NCBI RefSeq assembly: GCF_040833965.1
Contig: NZ_CP162142.1
Location: 3,330,001-3,394,000, forward strand
Length of the DNA stretch: 64,000 nt
Direction: 5' to 3'
Source: Leptospira sp. WS39.C2
GTDB lineage: Bacteria; Spirochaetota; Leptospiria; Leptospirales; Leptospiraceae
The position numbers were made by a program, and so were the translations under genes. The notes under the pieces are model-generated. The model was not told the origin of the DNA. It searched no databases and saw only the letters and a program-made list of their open reading frames with translations. Of the stretch, positions 44,067 through 52,189 are shown one piece after another; positions within the stretch are counted from its first letter, which is position 1; every line of letters starts with the position of its first letter.

Positions 44067-45565
44067 ATTCATCCATTGTAAAACAAAAATTCGACACACT
44101 CAAAACTTTCAAAGTTTTAAAACCTGAAATATTGAAAGTGGCTGAGGATTATGTGAATGCATCAGACGATTGGAAATTACTCCGTGTTAATCCACTAAAA
44201 TTTGCCACTGATCACCAAATCGATGATAATGACTCTGTAGATTTTTTTGTCCATGCCGCAAAAGTTGGATTATTTGATTTTGCTTATAACTTAATTTGCC
44301 CTATGTGTGGTGGCATCGTCCACAGCCATCACAAACTAGATGAAATTGAAGGCAAAGAATTTCATTGTGTATCGTGTAATATTATCGTACCAACATTACT
44401 TGATGACCAAGTGGAAGTTGCATTTCAAATCCACCCTTCGCTTCAAAAAAACGAAATTGATCCATTTATAGATATAACCAATTATTTTCGTTATTTTTTC
44501 TCCGAAAATTTTGAAAAATCCAATGAACTACGAGCCTGGATACAATCAACTATCAAAGATTATGCGAAAATACAACCCGATGATTCTTACGAATTTGAGT
44601 ATGATACAAAATTTGGAGACCTACAAGGTCATCTCGTTCAATTTGTAAGCATTGATCGAAATTCTATGTGTTTATTTTCTGTTGATCCCAGTTTACCACA
44701 TTCCAACCAATCATATTTAGTGGATTTAATGGAAAGTGGAATGAAACCAAATATGGTCACGATTCCAGCAGGACACCATCGTTTTACAATTCATAATCGA
44801 ACACGTTTTAAAGTTGGTTTGAATGTTTTAACACCTAATCCAAAAGAAATCGAACGAATTGCGAATACTTTTCCTACAATACGCCATTCCTTTCTAACTG
44901 CAAAAATGTTATTAAACAACCAATCCTTTCGTGATTTATTTCGAATTCAAAAACTTTCTCCAGATTTGAATTTAAATGTGAAATCACTTACGATCATGTT
45001 TACTGATCTTAAAGGTTCTACTGAAATGTATGATACGGCAGGTGATATCTTTGCTTATAAATTGGTTCAAGAACATTTTAGTATCCTAACAGAGATTGTG
45101 CGAAAGTTCAAAGGTGCCATCGTCAAAACTATGGGTGATGCCATTATGGCTACATTCTCTACTCCAACTGAAGGTTTACTTGCTGCATTAGAAATGATGA
45201 AACGTATTGATTCCATGAACCTGGATTGGAAAAAAGAAGGTTATGAAATTGGACTAAAAGTAGGACTTAACGAAGGTTCTGCCCTAGCCGTTGTAAATGA
45301 TGAGCGTTTGGATTATTTTGGCCAATCAGTGAACATAGCCGCTCGTGTACAAGGCCTTGCCAAATCAGGAGAAGTCTGGCTGAGTGAAACAGTTTGGAAT
45401 GCAACAGGTCCAGAAGAGTTGGTGAAACAACATGGTTACTTTTATCGAAAACAAAAAGCAACCTTAAAGGGAGTTGGAACTCCTGTTCCAGTTTTCCAAT
45501 TAAGTCGAAAAAAAATTAAAAATCTTTCTAGGTGGAAACAAATATTCAAAAAAAGTGAAAGGTAA
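44063..45565 (+). CDS. Class III adenylate cyclase-like protein with zinc-ribbon N-terminus (DUF5939 type)
   Basis: Paralogue of the cyclase at 21776-23206, 500 residues. The N-terminal half contains a zinc-ribbon (ICPMCG about 77, CVSC about 104). The cyclase domain from about 310 has LTIMFTDLKGSTEMYD, VKTMGDAIMATF, RLDYFGQSVNIAARVQG. The Lys/Asp purine-specifying pair points to cAMP synthesis. There is no membrane segment, so a soluble sensor input is likely. The TTG start overlaps the hpt stop, linking purine salvage and cyclic nucleotide synthesis in one operon. Confidence 0.88.
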   Translation: MNSSIVKQKFDTLKTFKVLKPEILKVAEDYVNASDDWKLLRVNPLKFATDHQIDDNDSVDFFVHAAKVGLFDFAYNLICPMCGGIVHSHHKLDEIEGKEFHCVSCNIIVPTLLDDQVEVAFQIHPSLQKNEIDPFIDITNYFRYFFSENFEKSNELRAWIQSTIKDYAKIQPDDSYEFEYDTKFGDLQGHLVQFVSIDRNSMCLFSVDPSLPHSNQSYLVDLMESGMKPNMVTIPAGHHRFTIHNRTRFKVGLNVLTPNPKEIERIANTFPTIRHSFLTAKMLLNNQSFRDLFRIQKLSPDLNLNVKSLTIMFTDLKGSTEMYDTAGDIFAYKLVQEHFSILTEIVRKFKGAIVKTMGDAIMATFSTPTEGLLAALEMMKRIDSMNLDWKKEGYEIGLKVGLNEGSALAVVNDERLDYFGQSVNIAARVQGLAKSGEVWLSETVWNATGPEELVKQHGYFYRKQKATLKGVGTPVPVFQLSRKKIKNLSRWKQIFKKSER

Positions 45566-45594
45566 ATTTCACATTAGGATGTGTATTTCATTAT

Positions 45595-46362
45595 CTATAA
45601 CAAACCTGAAGCGAGAATGATTTGGAAGGATATTTTCTGATTCTTAAAAATTGGTTTTTTAAGTTGAAAACTTGGCCCTTGGTTATCTTCAACATCTCCG
45701 TTAATTTTTTTTCCAGATAAAAACTCATATTGAGAGTCAAATTGAATCTTTTTTTTCTGCAAGTGACTGATTACTAATTTTAAATCAAAATCATTTTGGT
45801 AATACTTAGAAAGAAGTTCCAATCTTTCACGAATCAATTTTAATAATTCATTATGATCTGATAATTGCAATTTTGATTGTTCTTCAATTCGTATGACATG
45901 AGTAAAATAATCACATCCCCCATTTGTGATTAAAAATTTAGTACCTTTGATTTGGAACTCTTCTGTATATCTGAGTTCCTTTTTATCAAAGAAAGATTTT
46001 TTATCCAAACCCAGTACCGTTTCCGTTGGGATAGCTCTGCTACAAAAAACGATGTCTTTTTCAAAGGTTATTGAATCTGTAAGGTATTGCCCAAACACCC
46101 ATCCATTCATATCATCTGATGTTTTTACAAAATAAAAATAATCATTTATGTCCTTTTTTCCAATTTGGACAGTTACTTTAGATTGCGATTTTTCACCAAG
46201 AGAATCTACTGTTTCATTTTCTTTAAGTATCGTTAAAACTTTTGAATCTAATGAAGGTGTTTCCCTTAACCTAACAGACTTTGCGTTGACATAGTAATAC
46301 AATCGTTCCGCAAAAAGATTACTGCCAATAAGAAGAAAAAATAATACAGTTTTAAATTTCAT
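45595..46362 (-). CDS. Secreted protein with bacterial SH3 domain
   Basis: Protein of 255 residues with a cleavable signal (FKTVLFFLLIGSNLFA). An SH3b module sits at about 22-95 (YYYVNAKSVRLRETPSLDSK, DDMNGWVFGQYL). The remainder is unassigned, with a Cys pair (FCSRA, GGCDYF). It probably sits in the periplasm or at the outer surface, binding peptidoglycan or another envelope component. It is the last gene after a 44-residue lipoprotein and a YajG-like lipoprotein on the same strand. Confidence 0.68.
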   Translation of the reverse strand: MKFKTVLFFLLIGSNLFAERLYYYVNAKSVRLRETPSLDSKVLTILKENETVDSLGEKSQSKVTVQIGKKDINDYFYFVKTSDDMNGWVFGQYLTDSITFEKDIVFCSRAIPTETVLGLDKKSFFDKKELRYTEEFQIKGTKFLITNGGCDYFTHVIRIEEQSKLQLSDHNELLKLIRERLELLSKYYQNDFDLKLVISHLQKKKIQFDSQYEFLSGKKINGDVEDNQGPSFQLKKPIFKNQKISFQIILASGLL

Positions 46363-46370
46363 TACTGAAT

Positions 46371-46505
46371 CTACTTTTTATTTGTTTTCTTTTTCTCTTC
46401 CACTGTCCATTTGTTTTCCGTTTTATCTACTTTATTGATGAATGTTAGGTGGTATAAACAATGGCTCAAAAACAATGTTGGAATAATCATTAAGATTAAT
46501 TTCAT
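46371..46505 (-). CDS. Small lipoprotein (44 residues)
   Basis: Short gene between two longer ones. It reads MKLILMIIPTLFLSHC and then a charged Lys-rich tail of about 28 residues. The signal with LFLSHC is a good spirochaetal lipobox with almost nothing after it, so the mature product would be a tiny lipid-anchored peptide. The ATG lies 7 bp after the stop of the upstream lipoprotein, whose last codons supply an AGGAG. The stop is 8 bp before the SH3 gene start. Spacing on both sides supports a real gene in one operon. Confidence 0.6.
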   Translation of the reverse strand: MKLILMIIPTLFLSHCLYHLTFINKVDKTENKWTVEEKKKTNKK

Positions 46506-46512
46506 AGATAAT

Positions 46513-47142
46513 CTAAAACTCCTTTCGTTCATTTTGGATTAAGTCAATCACTTCTGGTAATGTTTTTTTTGCTAAATTTTTCAAACTTCGATCAAGTGCA
46601 ATATAATAGAGAATGTCATAACATTCGACATTCATCACCTCTCCGAAGGATTGAAATCGACGTTTATAGGTTTTATTTTTAAAATGTACAAATATATTGA
46701 TATCAATCACAGAAATAACATCAACAAAGAAAATACCAACTTCTGGTTCCATAAAAAATTGATTCACTTGGATTTCAATTTCAGGGGTATTTGGATCAGA
46801 TTCGCTGATTATAGTAAATCCAACATTTTTTAATTCAGTGATAAAAACTTCTTTGATAATTTCAGGGCCACGTGGTTTTAAAAAGATAAAACCTCCATTG
46901 GAACCAAATCTTGTTTTTTTAATTCCCTCTATAAATAGGCCATCTTTAAAAGCATCAGGATGGTCTTCCGATTTGATGAGTGTAACCGATATATTTCTGG
47001 AAGGAGTAGGATTATAGATTGGATTTTTGTAACTGTATTCAACGGTTCCATTCATAAGGTTACAGTTTCCGTTCACAAATAATAAAATTAGTAAAATTGA
47101 AATGAATCGTTTTTTCAAATTTATCTTCAGAAAATTCTTCAT
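46513..47142 (-). CDS. Putative lipoprotein (YajG-like)
   Basis: Lipoprotein of 209 residues. The signal ends ILLILLFVNGNC, a lipobox with Cys about 27. The mature part resembles LptE/YajG-type fold lipoproteins: VTLIKSEDHPDAFKDG, GFIFLKPRGPEIIKEVFITE, LKNVGFTIISESDPNTPEIE and a C-terminal YYIALDRSLKNLAKKTL. The family assignment is moderate. It heads a three-gene minus-strand cluster of envelope proteins. Confidence 0.6.
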   Translation of the reverse strand: MKNFLKINLKKRFISILLILLFVNGNCNLMNGTVEYSYKNPIYNPTPSRNISVTLIKSEDHPDAFKDGLFIEGIKKTRFGSNGGFIFLKPRGPEIIKEVFITELKNVGFTIISESDPNTPEIEIQVNQFFMEPEVGIFFVDVISVIDINIFVHFKNKTYKRRFQSFGEVMNVECYDILYYIALDRSLKNLAKKTLPEVIDLIQNERKEF

Positions 47143-47277
47143 AAGTTAACACATAACAAACTAAATCCAAAATATTAGTATATTCATTTTTTATTTGATA
47201 GGCAACTTGGAATGGTTATTGGGAGTCAATTTAATTATTCGACAAGTGGGCTCACTTCGGGGTGCGCTGACGCTCTC

Positions 47278-47300
47278 GTCTCACCTGATTCAGGTGAGAC
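47278..47300. repeat. Perfect hairpin downstream of the giant lipoprotein gene
   Basis: GTCTCACCT-GATTC-AGGTGAGAC is a perfect 9-bp stem (11 bp if the loop closes to one base), 30 bp past the stop of the 1145-residue gene. A smaller AAGTG/CACTT stem and a GC-rich patch (GGGGTGCGCTGACGCTC) lie next to it. A likely transcript end or stability element. Confidence 0.5.
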
Positions 47301-47329
47301 TTTGGGAATTTGGATTTCAGGGGTCGATA

Positions 47330-50300
47330 TTACCAGATAAATAGTGAAGGTCTGCGACCGTTTGCACCATTTTGGGCGACTACAAATAACTTACCATTCG
47401 CCGCATTGATTAAAGTCTCTGGAAACGTACCAGAATAGTCACCTTGTCCGACAGAAATATCTGTATGAGTGCAATTTGATCCATCAAAATCACATCGGGT
47501 TAGTCTTGGTTTGTGTCGGATATTATGATCTTGGTATACAATTAAAATCTTTTGATTTATCAAATCAAGAGATGAACTCATATATCTGTGACTTGGAAAA
47601 ATAGCAAAATTATGAGAAACATCAATATAACTACAGTTTGCACCATTTAAATCACATTGGACAATCCCTGTTTTACCACCTCCATTAGTTCCCCCACCAA
47701 TAGTACCATTATGGACTGCGACCACGATTTTTTGACGAACCGTGTCAATATTGAGGCTTGGAAAGAGTAAAGAAATTTGTCCAACTGAGATGTCAGTATG
47801 TGTACAATTTGTTCCATCTAAGTTACATCGAAATAAACTTAACTTTGTATTGTTATGAGTAACAACTAACAGTTTCTGATTCTTTGTATCTAGTTTGAAA
47901 CTAGGATAAAATGCAGAATTCGCACCTTGACCTGTTGAAATATCGGTATGAGTGCAATTGCTACCATCTAAATCACAACGAAATAAACTAAGTTTTCCGC
48001 TATTAGCATCATTGATTGTGACAACTAAAATCTTTTGATTCAAATCATCTATGACCAGTTTCGGACCATATTTGTGGGAAGAGGAATCACCGGCGGAATT
48101 CGCACCTTGACCTGCCGAAATATCAGTATGAGTACAATTGCTACCATTAAAATCACATCGGTATAAACTTGGTTTGTTTTCGTTTGCACCATTCCTTGCA
48201 ACCACTAGTAATTTTTGATTTTTGAAATCGATTTTTGCATTGGGATTACGACCTGAATTGGTTCCTTGCCCAGCAGACAAATCAGAATGTGTACAATTAG
48301 CACCGTCTAAATCACAACGAAATAAACTTGGCTTTCCGTTGTTCGCATCATTCACTGTGACAACTAAAAGCTTGTTATTGATGAAATCCAAATTGGCAGA
48401 TGGTATAGCACCAGAAATCGAACCACTCCCTGCAGAATTACCATTCTGTCCCGCTGAAATATCCACGTGGATCCCTGTATTATTTGTGCCAGGAGGCGTA
48501 CCGGTTGTTAATGCCGCCGCTTCCAACAAGGAAAGAGCACTTGTACCCAAGTGATTATTGACCGCCACTCGAAAGTAATGCAAAGTATTACTAGTTAAAC
48601 CAGTTATGGTTGCACTTGGATCCGTTACTGGACCAAAACTAGTTGATGCACTTGTGACACCGGGACTTGTGCTATAGTACACTGTGTAAGACGTAGCACC
48701 AGTTACTGGCCACCACTGCACTAAGGCACTAGTGCCGCTTGCTTGTGCTTCTACAAAGGTAGGTGGATTCGGTGGACCAACTTGGAAACTTTGATTTCCT
48801 GTTGTACTTAAATTTCCAGCTAAGTCACGAGCTAAATATTTGATTTGGTTACTCCCATTGGCAAGTGCTACTGGTGATGAATATACAATTCCATCCATCA
48901 CCGCTCCATTGGCGTCAAAACTTGGTTCCGATCCGTTTGTCGTATAGATGATTTTGTCGCAACCACTCCCACCAGCATCGGAACAACTCAGTTCTAATTG
49001 GACTCCAGAAGCAAATGGTCCCGTTCCTGTGGGCGATGCCATGGTAATCACAGGAGCTGTTGTATCTTTTCTTGTTGTGATGGAACTAGATCCAAAATTA
49101 CCAACAAGGTTTGCGACACAAATTCGAATTGTATTACTACCTTCGGTCAAATGAGAGTTTGCAATGGTAGATGTTGTTGCGGAGGAAGCGGTCACATTGC
49201 CAAGGACATTGGCATTATTCCCGGTTTGAGTTAAAGCCGTCCCATTGGAACAATTGGAACCACCTACTCGGATTTGGTAAGTTCCGGATTGATTGCTTTG
49301 CCAATTGATGGATAGATTCGACGTTCCATTGATCGCTGCAGTATAGGAATTTACCGTGATGGTAGCTACTTGCGTATCGACAGTATAATTTTGAGAACTC
49401 ACAGCAGAAACATTTCCCGCTTTATCACGAGCGAGAAATTTTGTATAAGTGACTGATGCATCTGACATCGAAATTGCTGATGTATATAAGACACCGCTTG
49501 TCACTACTCCCGTTGTTCCTTGCAACGAAGGATTCGTAGGAGCCGAACCAACTTGCACTGCATAGGCGATTTGATCACAACCTGCTCCACCAGTGTCTGT
49601 GCAGGATAAAGAAACAGAAGTAGAAGTTGAATAACTTCCACCACCAGGGCTTGCAGAGACAACTGGTGCCGTATCATCTCGGCGAAGAGCCACTGAAACA
49701 AATCCAGTGAGTCCATTCGTACCAGTTACACAAATGCGAAAGGACTTATTCCCTTCACCCGTGAAATGAGTATGACTCAGAAGTAACGATTGGTCTTGGT
49801 TTGCAGTAACATTGCCATTGGAGATGGTCACACCAGATTCACAAGAACTGCCCTCGCGAACCACAAACGAACCGGAACGATCGGACTTCCAAATGGTCGT
49901 AGAAGAATTGATGGCTCCTCCATTTGCACTCACTGAATCGGTTGTTTGACTCACAATCGAAAGTGCAGGGAATTTAGTATCAATCGTATAATTTAAGTTA
50001 ATTGGCGCAGAAATATTTCCTGCTAGGTCACGGCAAATTGCCTGTAATGTGTGAGTTCCTTCCGTGGACAAGGCAATGGCTTTTGAAGATTTTGTGATGA
50101 TAGTTCCATTTTTAGGCGAGAAACTCGGATTGGAAACATCCAAAGTATAAACAATCGCTCCAGGAGCTCGATTGTCTGTACAAGAAAGTGTCGTTGTTTG
50201 TGTAGAAGAAAAAGTTCCCGTTAACAACGAACTGGTGATGGTGGGAGGAGTGGTATCACTTAAAATGTTGACGATCAATGTATCGTTTACTGTTCCATCA

Positions 50301-50767
50301 CCATCCGTATCAAACCCCAAAGGATTTCCATTGGCATCTACAATCAGGACAACAGGATTTCCAGTTCCACCAGGGGCAGTTGTGAGAAATCCAGGAGGAT
50401 TTGGACTGATGTAATAATCAGGAAGTCCATCCCCGTTGGAATCCACAGCATCTGGAAGACCATCTCCATTGGTATCGATTAAAATTAAATTGGGTGTATT
50501 TCCCCCTGTGAGATTGATTCCGTCGGAGATTCCATCTCCATCCGAGTCCACTAAGGTTCCATCCATTTTCCCTTCTCCAGAAAGATCGATTTCCGTTCCT
50601 GGACTTAGGTCTTGCGAAGAGGAGGAAATAGATCCTCCGACAAGTCCCAATAGAAATCCAAAGATACTAAAATCAGTTTTGGTTTCGCCATTCGGCAAAA
50701 ACAAAAAACAATGACTGGTAAAGAGTAGCAGGAATGTAAGAGAAAGGAATTGTTTATGGATTCGCAT
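47330..50767 (-). CDS. Large surface-type lipoprotein with Ca-binding repeats, Ig-like repeats and a predicted beta-propeller
   Basis: Protein of 1145 residues. A lipobox-like signal (LLFTSHC) is followed by acidic, calcium-binding thrombospondin-3-like segments (VDSDGDGISDGIN, DTNGDGLPDAVDSNGDGLPD). Several Ig-like repeats follow, each with TTPPTIT- or DTTAPVI-type starts and CTD/DLAGNIS motifs, including chitobiase-C-like units. There is a fibronectin III-like unit (GTSALVQWWPVTGATSYTVY). The last 400 residues hold seven repeats with QKLLVVTxND and FRCDLDGxNCTHTDIS motifs. It is probably exposed on the cell surface and adhesive. The ligand is unknown. Confidence 0.75.
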   Translation of the reverse strand: MRIHKQFLSLTFLLLFTSHCFLFLPNGETKTDFSIFGFLLGLVGGSISSSSQDLSPGTEIDLSGEGKMDGTLVDSDGDGISDGINLTGGNTPNLILIDTNGDGLPDAVDSNGDGLPDYYISPNPPGFLTTAPGGTGNPVVLIVDANGNPLGFDTDGDGTVNDTLIVNILSDTTPPTITSSLLTGTFSSTQTTTLSCTDNRAPGAIVYTLDVSNPSFSPKNGTIITKSSKAIALSTEGTHTLQAICRDLAGNISAPINLNYTIDTKFPALSIVSQTTDSVSANGGAINSSTTIWKSDRSGSFVVREGSSCESGVTISNGNVTANQDQSLLLSHTHFTGEGNKSFRICVTGTNGLTGFVSVALRRDDTAPVVSASPGGGSYSTSTSVSLSCTDTGGAGCDQIAYAVQVGSAPTNPSLQGTTGVVTSGVLYTSAISMSDASVTYTKFLARDKAGNVSAVSSQNYTVDTQVATITVNSYTAAINGTSNLSINWQSNQSGTYQIRVGGSNCSNGTALTQTGNNANVLGNVTASSATTSTIANSHLTEGSNTIRICVANLVGNFGSSSITTRKDTTAPVITMASPTGTGPFASGVQLELSCSDAGGSGCDKIIYTTNGSEPSFDANGAVMDGIVYSSPVALANGSNQIKYLARDLAGNLSTTGNQSFQVGPPNPPTFVEAQASGTSALVQWWPVTGATSYTVYYSTSPGVTSASTSFGPVTDPSATITGLTSNTLHYFRVAVNNHLGTSALSLLEAAALTTGTPPGTNNTGIHVDISAGQNGNSAGSGSISGAIPSANLDFINNKLLVVTVNDANNGKPSLFRCDLDGANCTHSDLSAGQGTNSGRNPNAKIDFKNQKLLVVARNGANENKPSLYRCDFNGSNCTHTDISAGQGANSAGDSSSHKYGPKLVIDDLNQKILVVTINDANSGKLSLFRCDLDGSNCTHTDISTGQGANSAFYPSFKLDTKNQKLLVVTHNNTKLSLFRCNLDGTNCTHTDISVGQISLLFPSLNIDTVRQKIVVAVHNGTIGGGTNGGGKTGIVQCDLNGANCSYIDVSHNFAIFPSHRYMSSSLDLINQKILIVYQDHNIRHKPRLTRCDFDGSNCTHTDISVGQGDYSGTFPETLINAANGKLFVVAQNGANGRRPSLFIW

Positions 50768-50864
50768 TATTTTTAGCCTAAGTAAAAGTTTGAATCTGAA
50801 TTTGTCTTTGAGTAGTCGGGATTACAGCAAATTTCAATGACCGTAACAAAATTTTTCAAAAATT

Positions 50865-50908
50865 CCGTTAAAAACGTTCTGAAAACGGCTTTGCACCGTT
50901 TTTAACGG
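50865..50908 (-). promoter_or_regulatory. Nested alternative hairpins upstream of the giant lipoprotein gene
   Basis: An outer 12-bp dyad (CCGTTAAAAACG at 50865-50876; CGTTTTTAACGG at 50897-50908) competes with an inner 7-bp stem (AAAACGG at 50882-50888; CCGTTTT at 50896-50902). It lies about 100 bp upstream of the minus-strand start at 50767, in its likely leader or promoter. Mutually exclusive folding would suit attenuation, but a protein operator is equally possible. Confidence 0.4.
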
Positions 50909-51042
50909 TTTGAGTGTTTTATGATGTTTGAATACTAGAGGGAAATTTACATTAACAAGGATTTGCTGGTATTTCTTTTCCAAACGAAAACTCGGAAATC
51001 AACAGGAAAATGATTTGGAATCGAAAGAAAGGAGACGTTGTT

Positions 51043-51147
51043 ATGGGAAAGAAGATGGATTGGCGAACTTACTCATTCAACCCTATTCTAATTTTCACTT
51101 GGAACTTGAGCAGAGAATTCCTGTCTCATTGGATTGAGACAGGATAG
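51043..51147 (+). CDS. Possible 34-codon small protein
   Basis: A short open frame begins MGKKMDWRTYSFNP after a good AAAGGAG. It contains a moderately hydrophobic middle and ends at a stop that coincides with a CCTGTCTCA/TGAGACAGG hairpin. It lies in the 400-bp spacer between the giant lipoprotein and pstS-like genes, otherwise without genes. Support is only the ribosome site, so it may be chance. Confidence 0.25.
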   Translation: MGKKMDWRTYSFNPILIFTWNLSREFLSHWIETG

Positions 51148-51168
51148 AGGAGAAGTCTTCTCTTCCCT
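51129..51168 (-). terminator. Paired hairpins downstream of the PstS-like gene
   Basis: A CCTGTCTCA/TGAGACAGG stem and an adjacent GAGAAG-TC-CTTCTC-type palindrome lie within 40 bp of the pstS-like stop on the minus strand. They are likely transcript-end structures, though no long T-tract is visible. Confidence 0.4.
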
Positions 51169-51170
51169 TC

Positions 51171-52082
51171 CTACTTCACTGGCTCCGCCGACACTTCCAC
51201 TTCTGGCAAAGAAGACCTTAAATAACCAGATTGTAACACTGCCACCTGCCCTTGTTCGCTTGTGAGGTAAGTCACAAAGGCATCTATTTTATCCCCTTGG
51301 TCTGTTTTGTAGATGATAAATAATTCGCGTGCTAGTTTGTACTTTCGATCATAAACATTACGAATGGAAGGAGTCACAAAAGGATCTTTGTTTGTTTTTG
51401 CATATTCGAGGGCTTTTGTTTTATCCTTATGATCCACGAGTGCAGATCCCATACCCATATAACCAATGCTATTTGGATTTTCTTGGATAAACTTTGCCAT
51501 TTCCGCATTGTCTTTTACAATTTTAGCATTAGGAGAAAACACATTGGATTTAAAGGTATTAAATTCTTTTTCGCCTAAGTCTCTGCGTTTCAATATATGA
51601 TTTTGAAAATAGTCTTGGGTACCGGATTTGTCATTGCGAATTACGATGGAAATGGGTGCGTCTTGTCCCCCTACCTCTTTCCAATTTTTAATTTTTCCAG
51701 AAAAGATTTCAGATGTTTGGACCAAGTGTAATTTGGAAACCGGATTCTTAGGATTCACAACTAGAGCCACTCCATCGTAAGCAAGACGAACTTTTTCTAA
51801 ATTTCCTGTTTTCCGTAAGTCATCGAACTCTGCTTGGTTTAAGTCGCGTGAAGAAACTGCCATATCAATTTCTCCCTTTCGCAAACGGTCAATACCCGCT
51901 TCCGAACCACCACCTTCTACTGTTATACGAATCCCTGAATTTACCTTTTCATATTCTGTTCCTAAAAAACGCATCATGCTGTTCATAGTTTCTGATCCAG
52001 CAACTTTTAAGGTTTGTTTGTCCTTACAGGCGACAAAATTAATTGTAATCAAAATGTAAAAAAGCAAAGAAAGGTTTTTCAT
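51171..52082 (-). CDS. PstS-like phosphate ABC transporter substrate-binding lipoprotein
   Basis: Solute-binding protein of 303 residues. A lipobox NFVACK near residue 19 is followed by PBP-like domain motifs: LKVAGSETMNSMMRFLG, VEGGGSEAGIDRL, GEIDMAVSSRDL, IRNDKSGTQDYF and NSIGYMGMG. The Ser/Gly/Thr-rich phosphate-contacting loops are conserved in type. No permease or ATPase gene is adjacent, so it is an orphan binding protein. Phosphate is the most likely ligand but was not proven. Confidence 0.85.
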   Translation of the reverse strand: MKNLSLLFYILITINFVACKDKQTLKVAGSETMNSMMRFLGTEYEKVNSGIRITVEGGGSEAGIDRLRKGEIDMAVSSRDLNQAEFDDLRKTGNLEKVRLAYDGVALVVNPKNPVSKLHLVQTSEIFSGKIKNWKEVGGQDAPISIVIRNDKSGTQDYFQNHILKRRDLGEKEFNTFKSNVFSPNAKIVKDNAEMAKFIQENPNSIGYMGMGSALVDHKDKTKALEYAKTNKDPFVTPSIRNVYDRKYKLARELFIIYKTDQGDKIDAFVTYLTSEQGQVAVLQSGYLRSSLPEVEVSAEPVK

Positions 52083-52189
52083 CGTAAATCAGGTAAAGCC
52101 CAAATTCAATCCTCCGTCAATCTCAAAAAACCCGTTGTTTTTTCCAATTCCCCTCTCAGTTTTTCGAAAAAAACCCCGATCTTTTCAAA

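Noticed and set aside
48222..48554. Open frame antisense to the giant lipoprotein gene, with others at 48948-49234 and 50172-50714
   Set aside because: Repetitive, Thr/Ser-rich coding sequence often leaves long frames on the opposite strand. These have no ribosome site and no recognisable family.
50928..51137. 69-codon plus-strand frame between the giant lipoprotein and PstS-like genes
   Set aside because: Highly charged without known domain and no ribosome site. The 34-codon frame in another register has better initiation signals.
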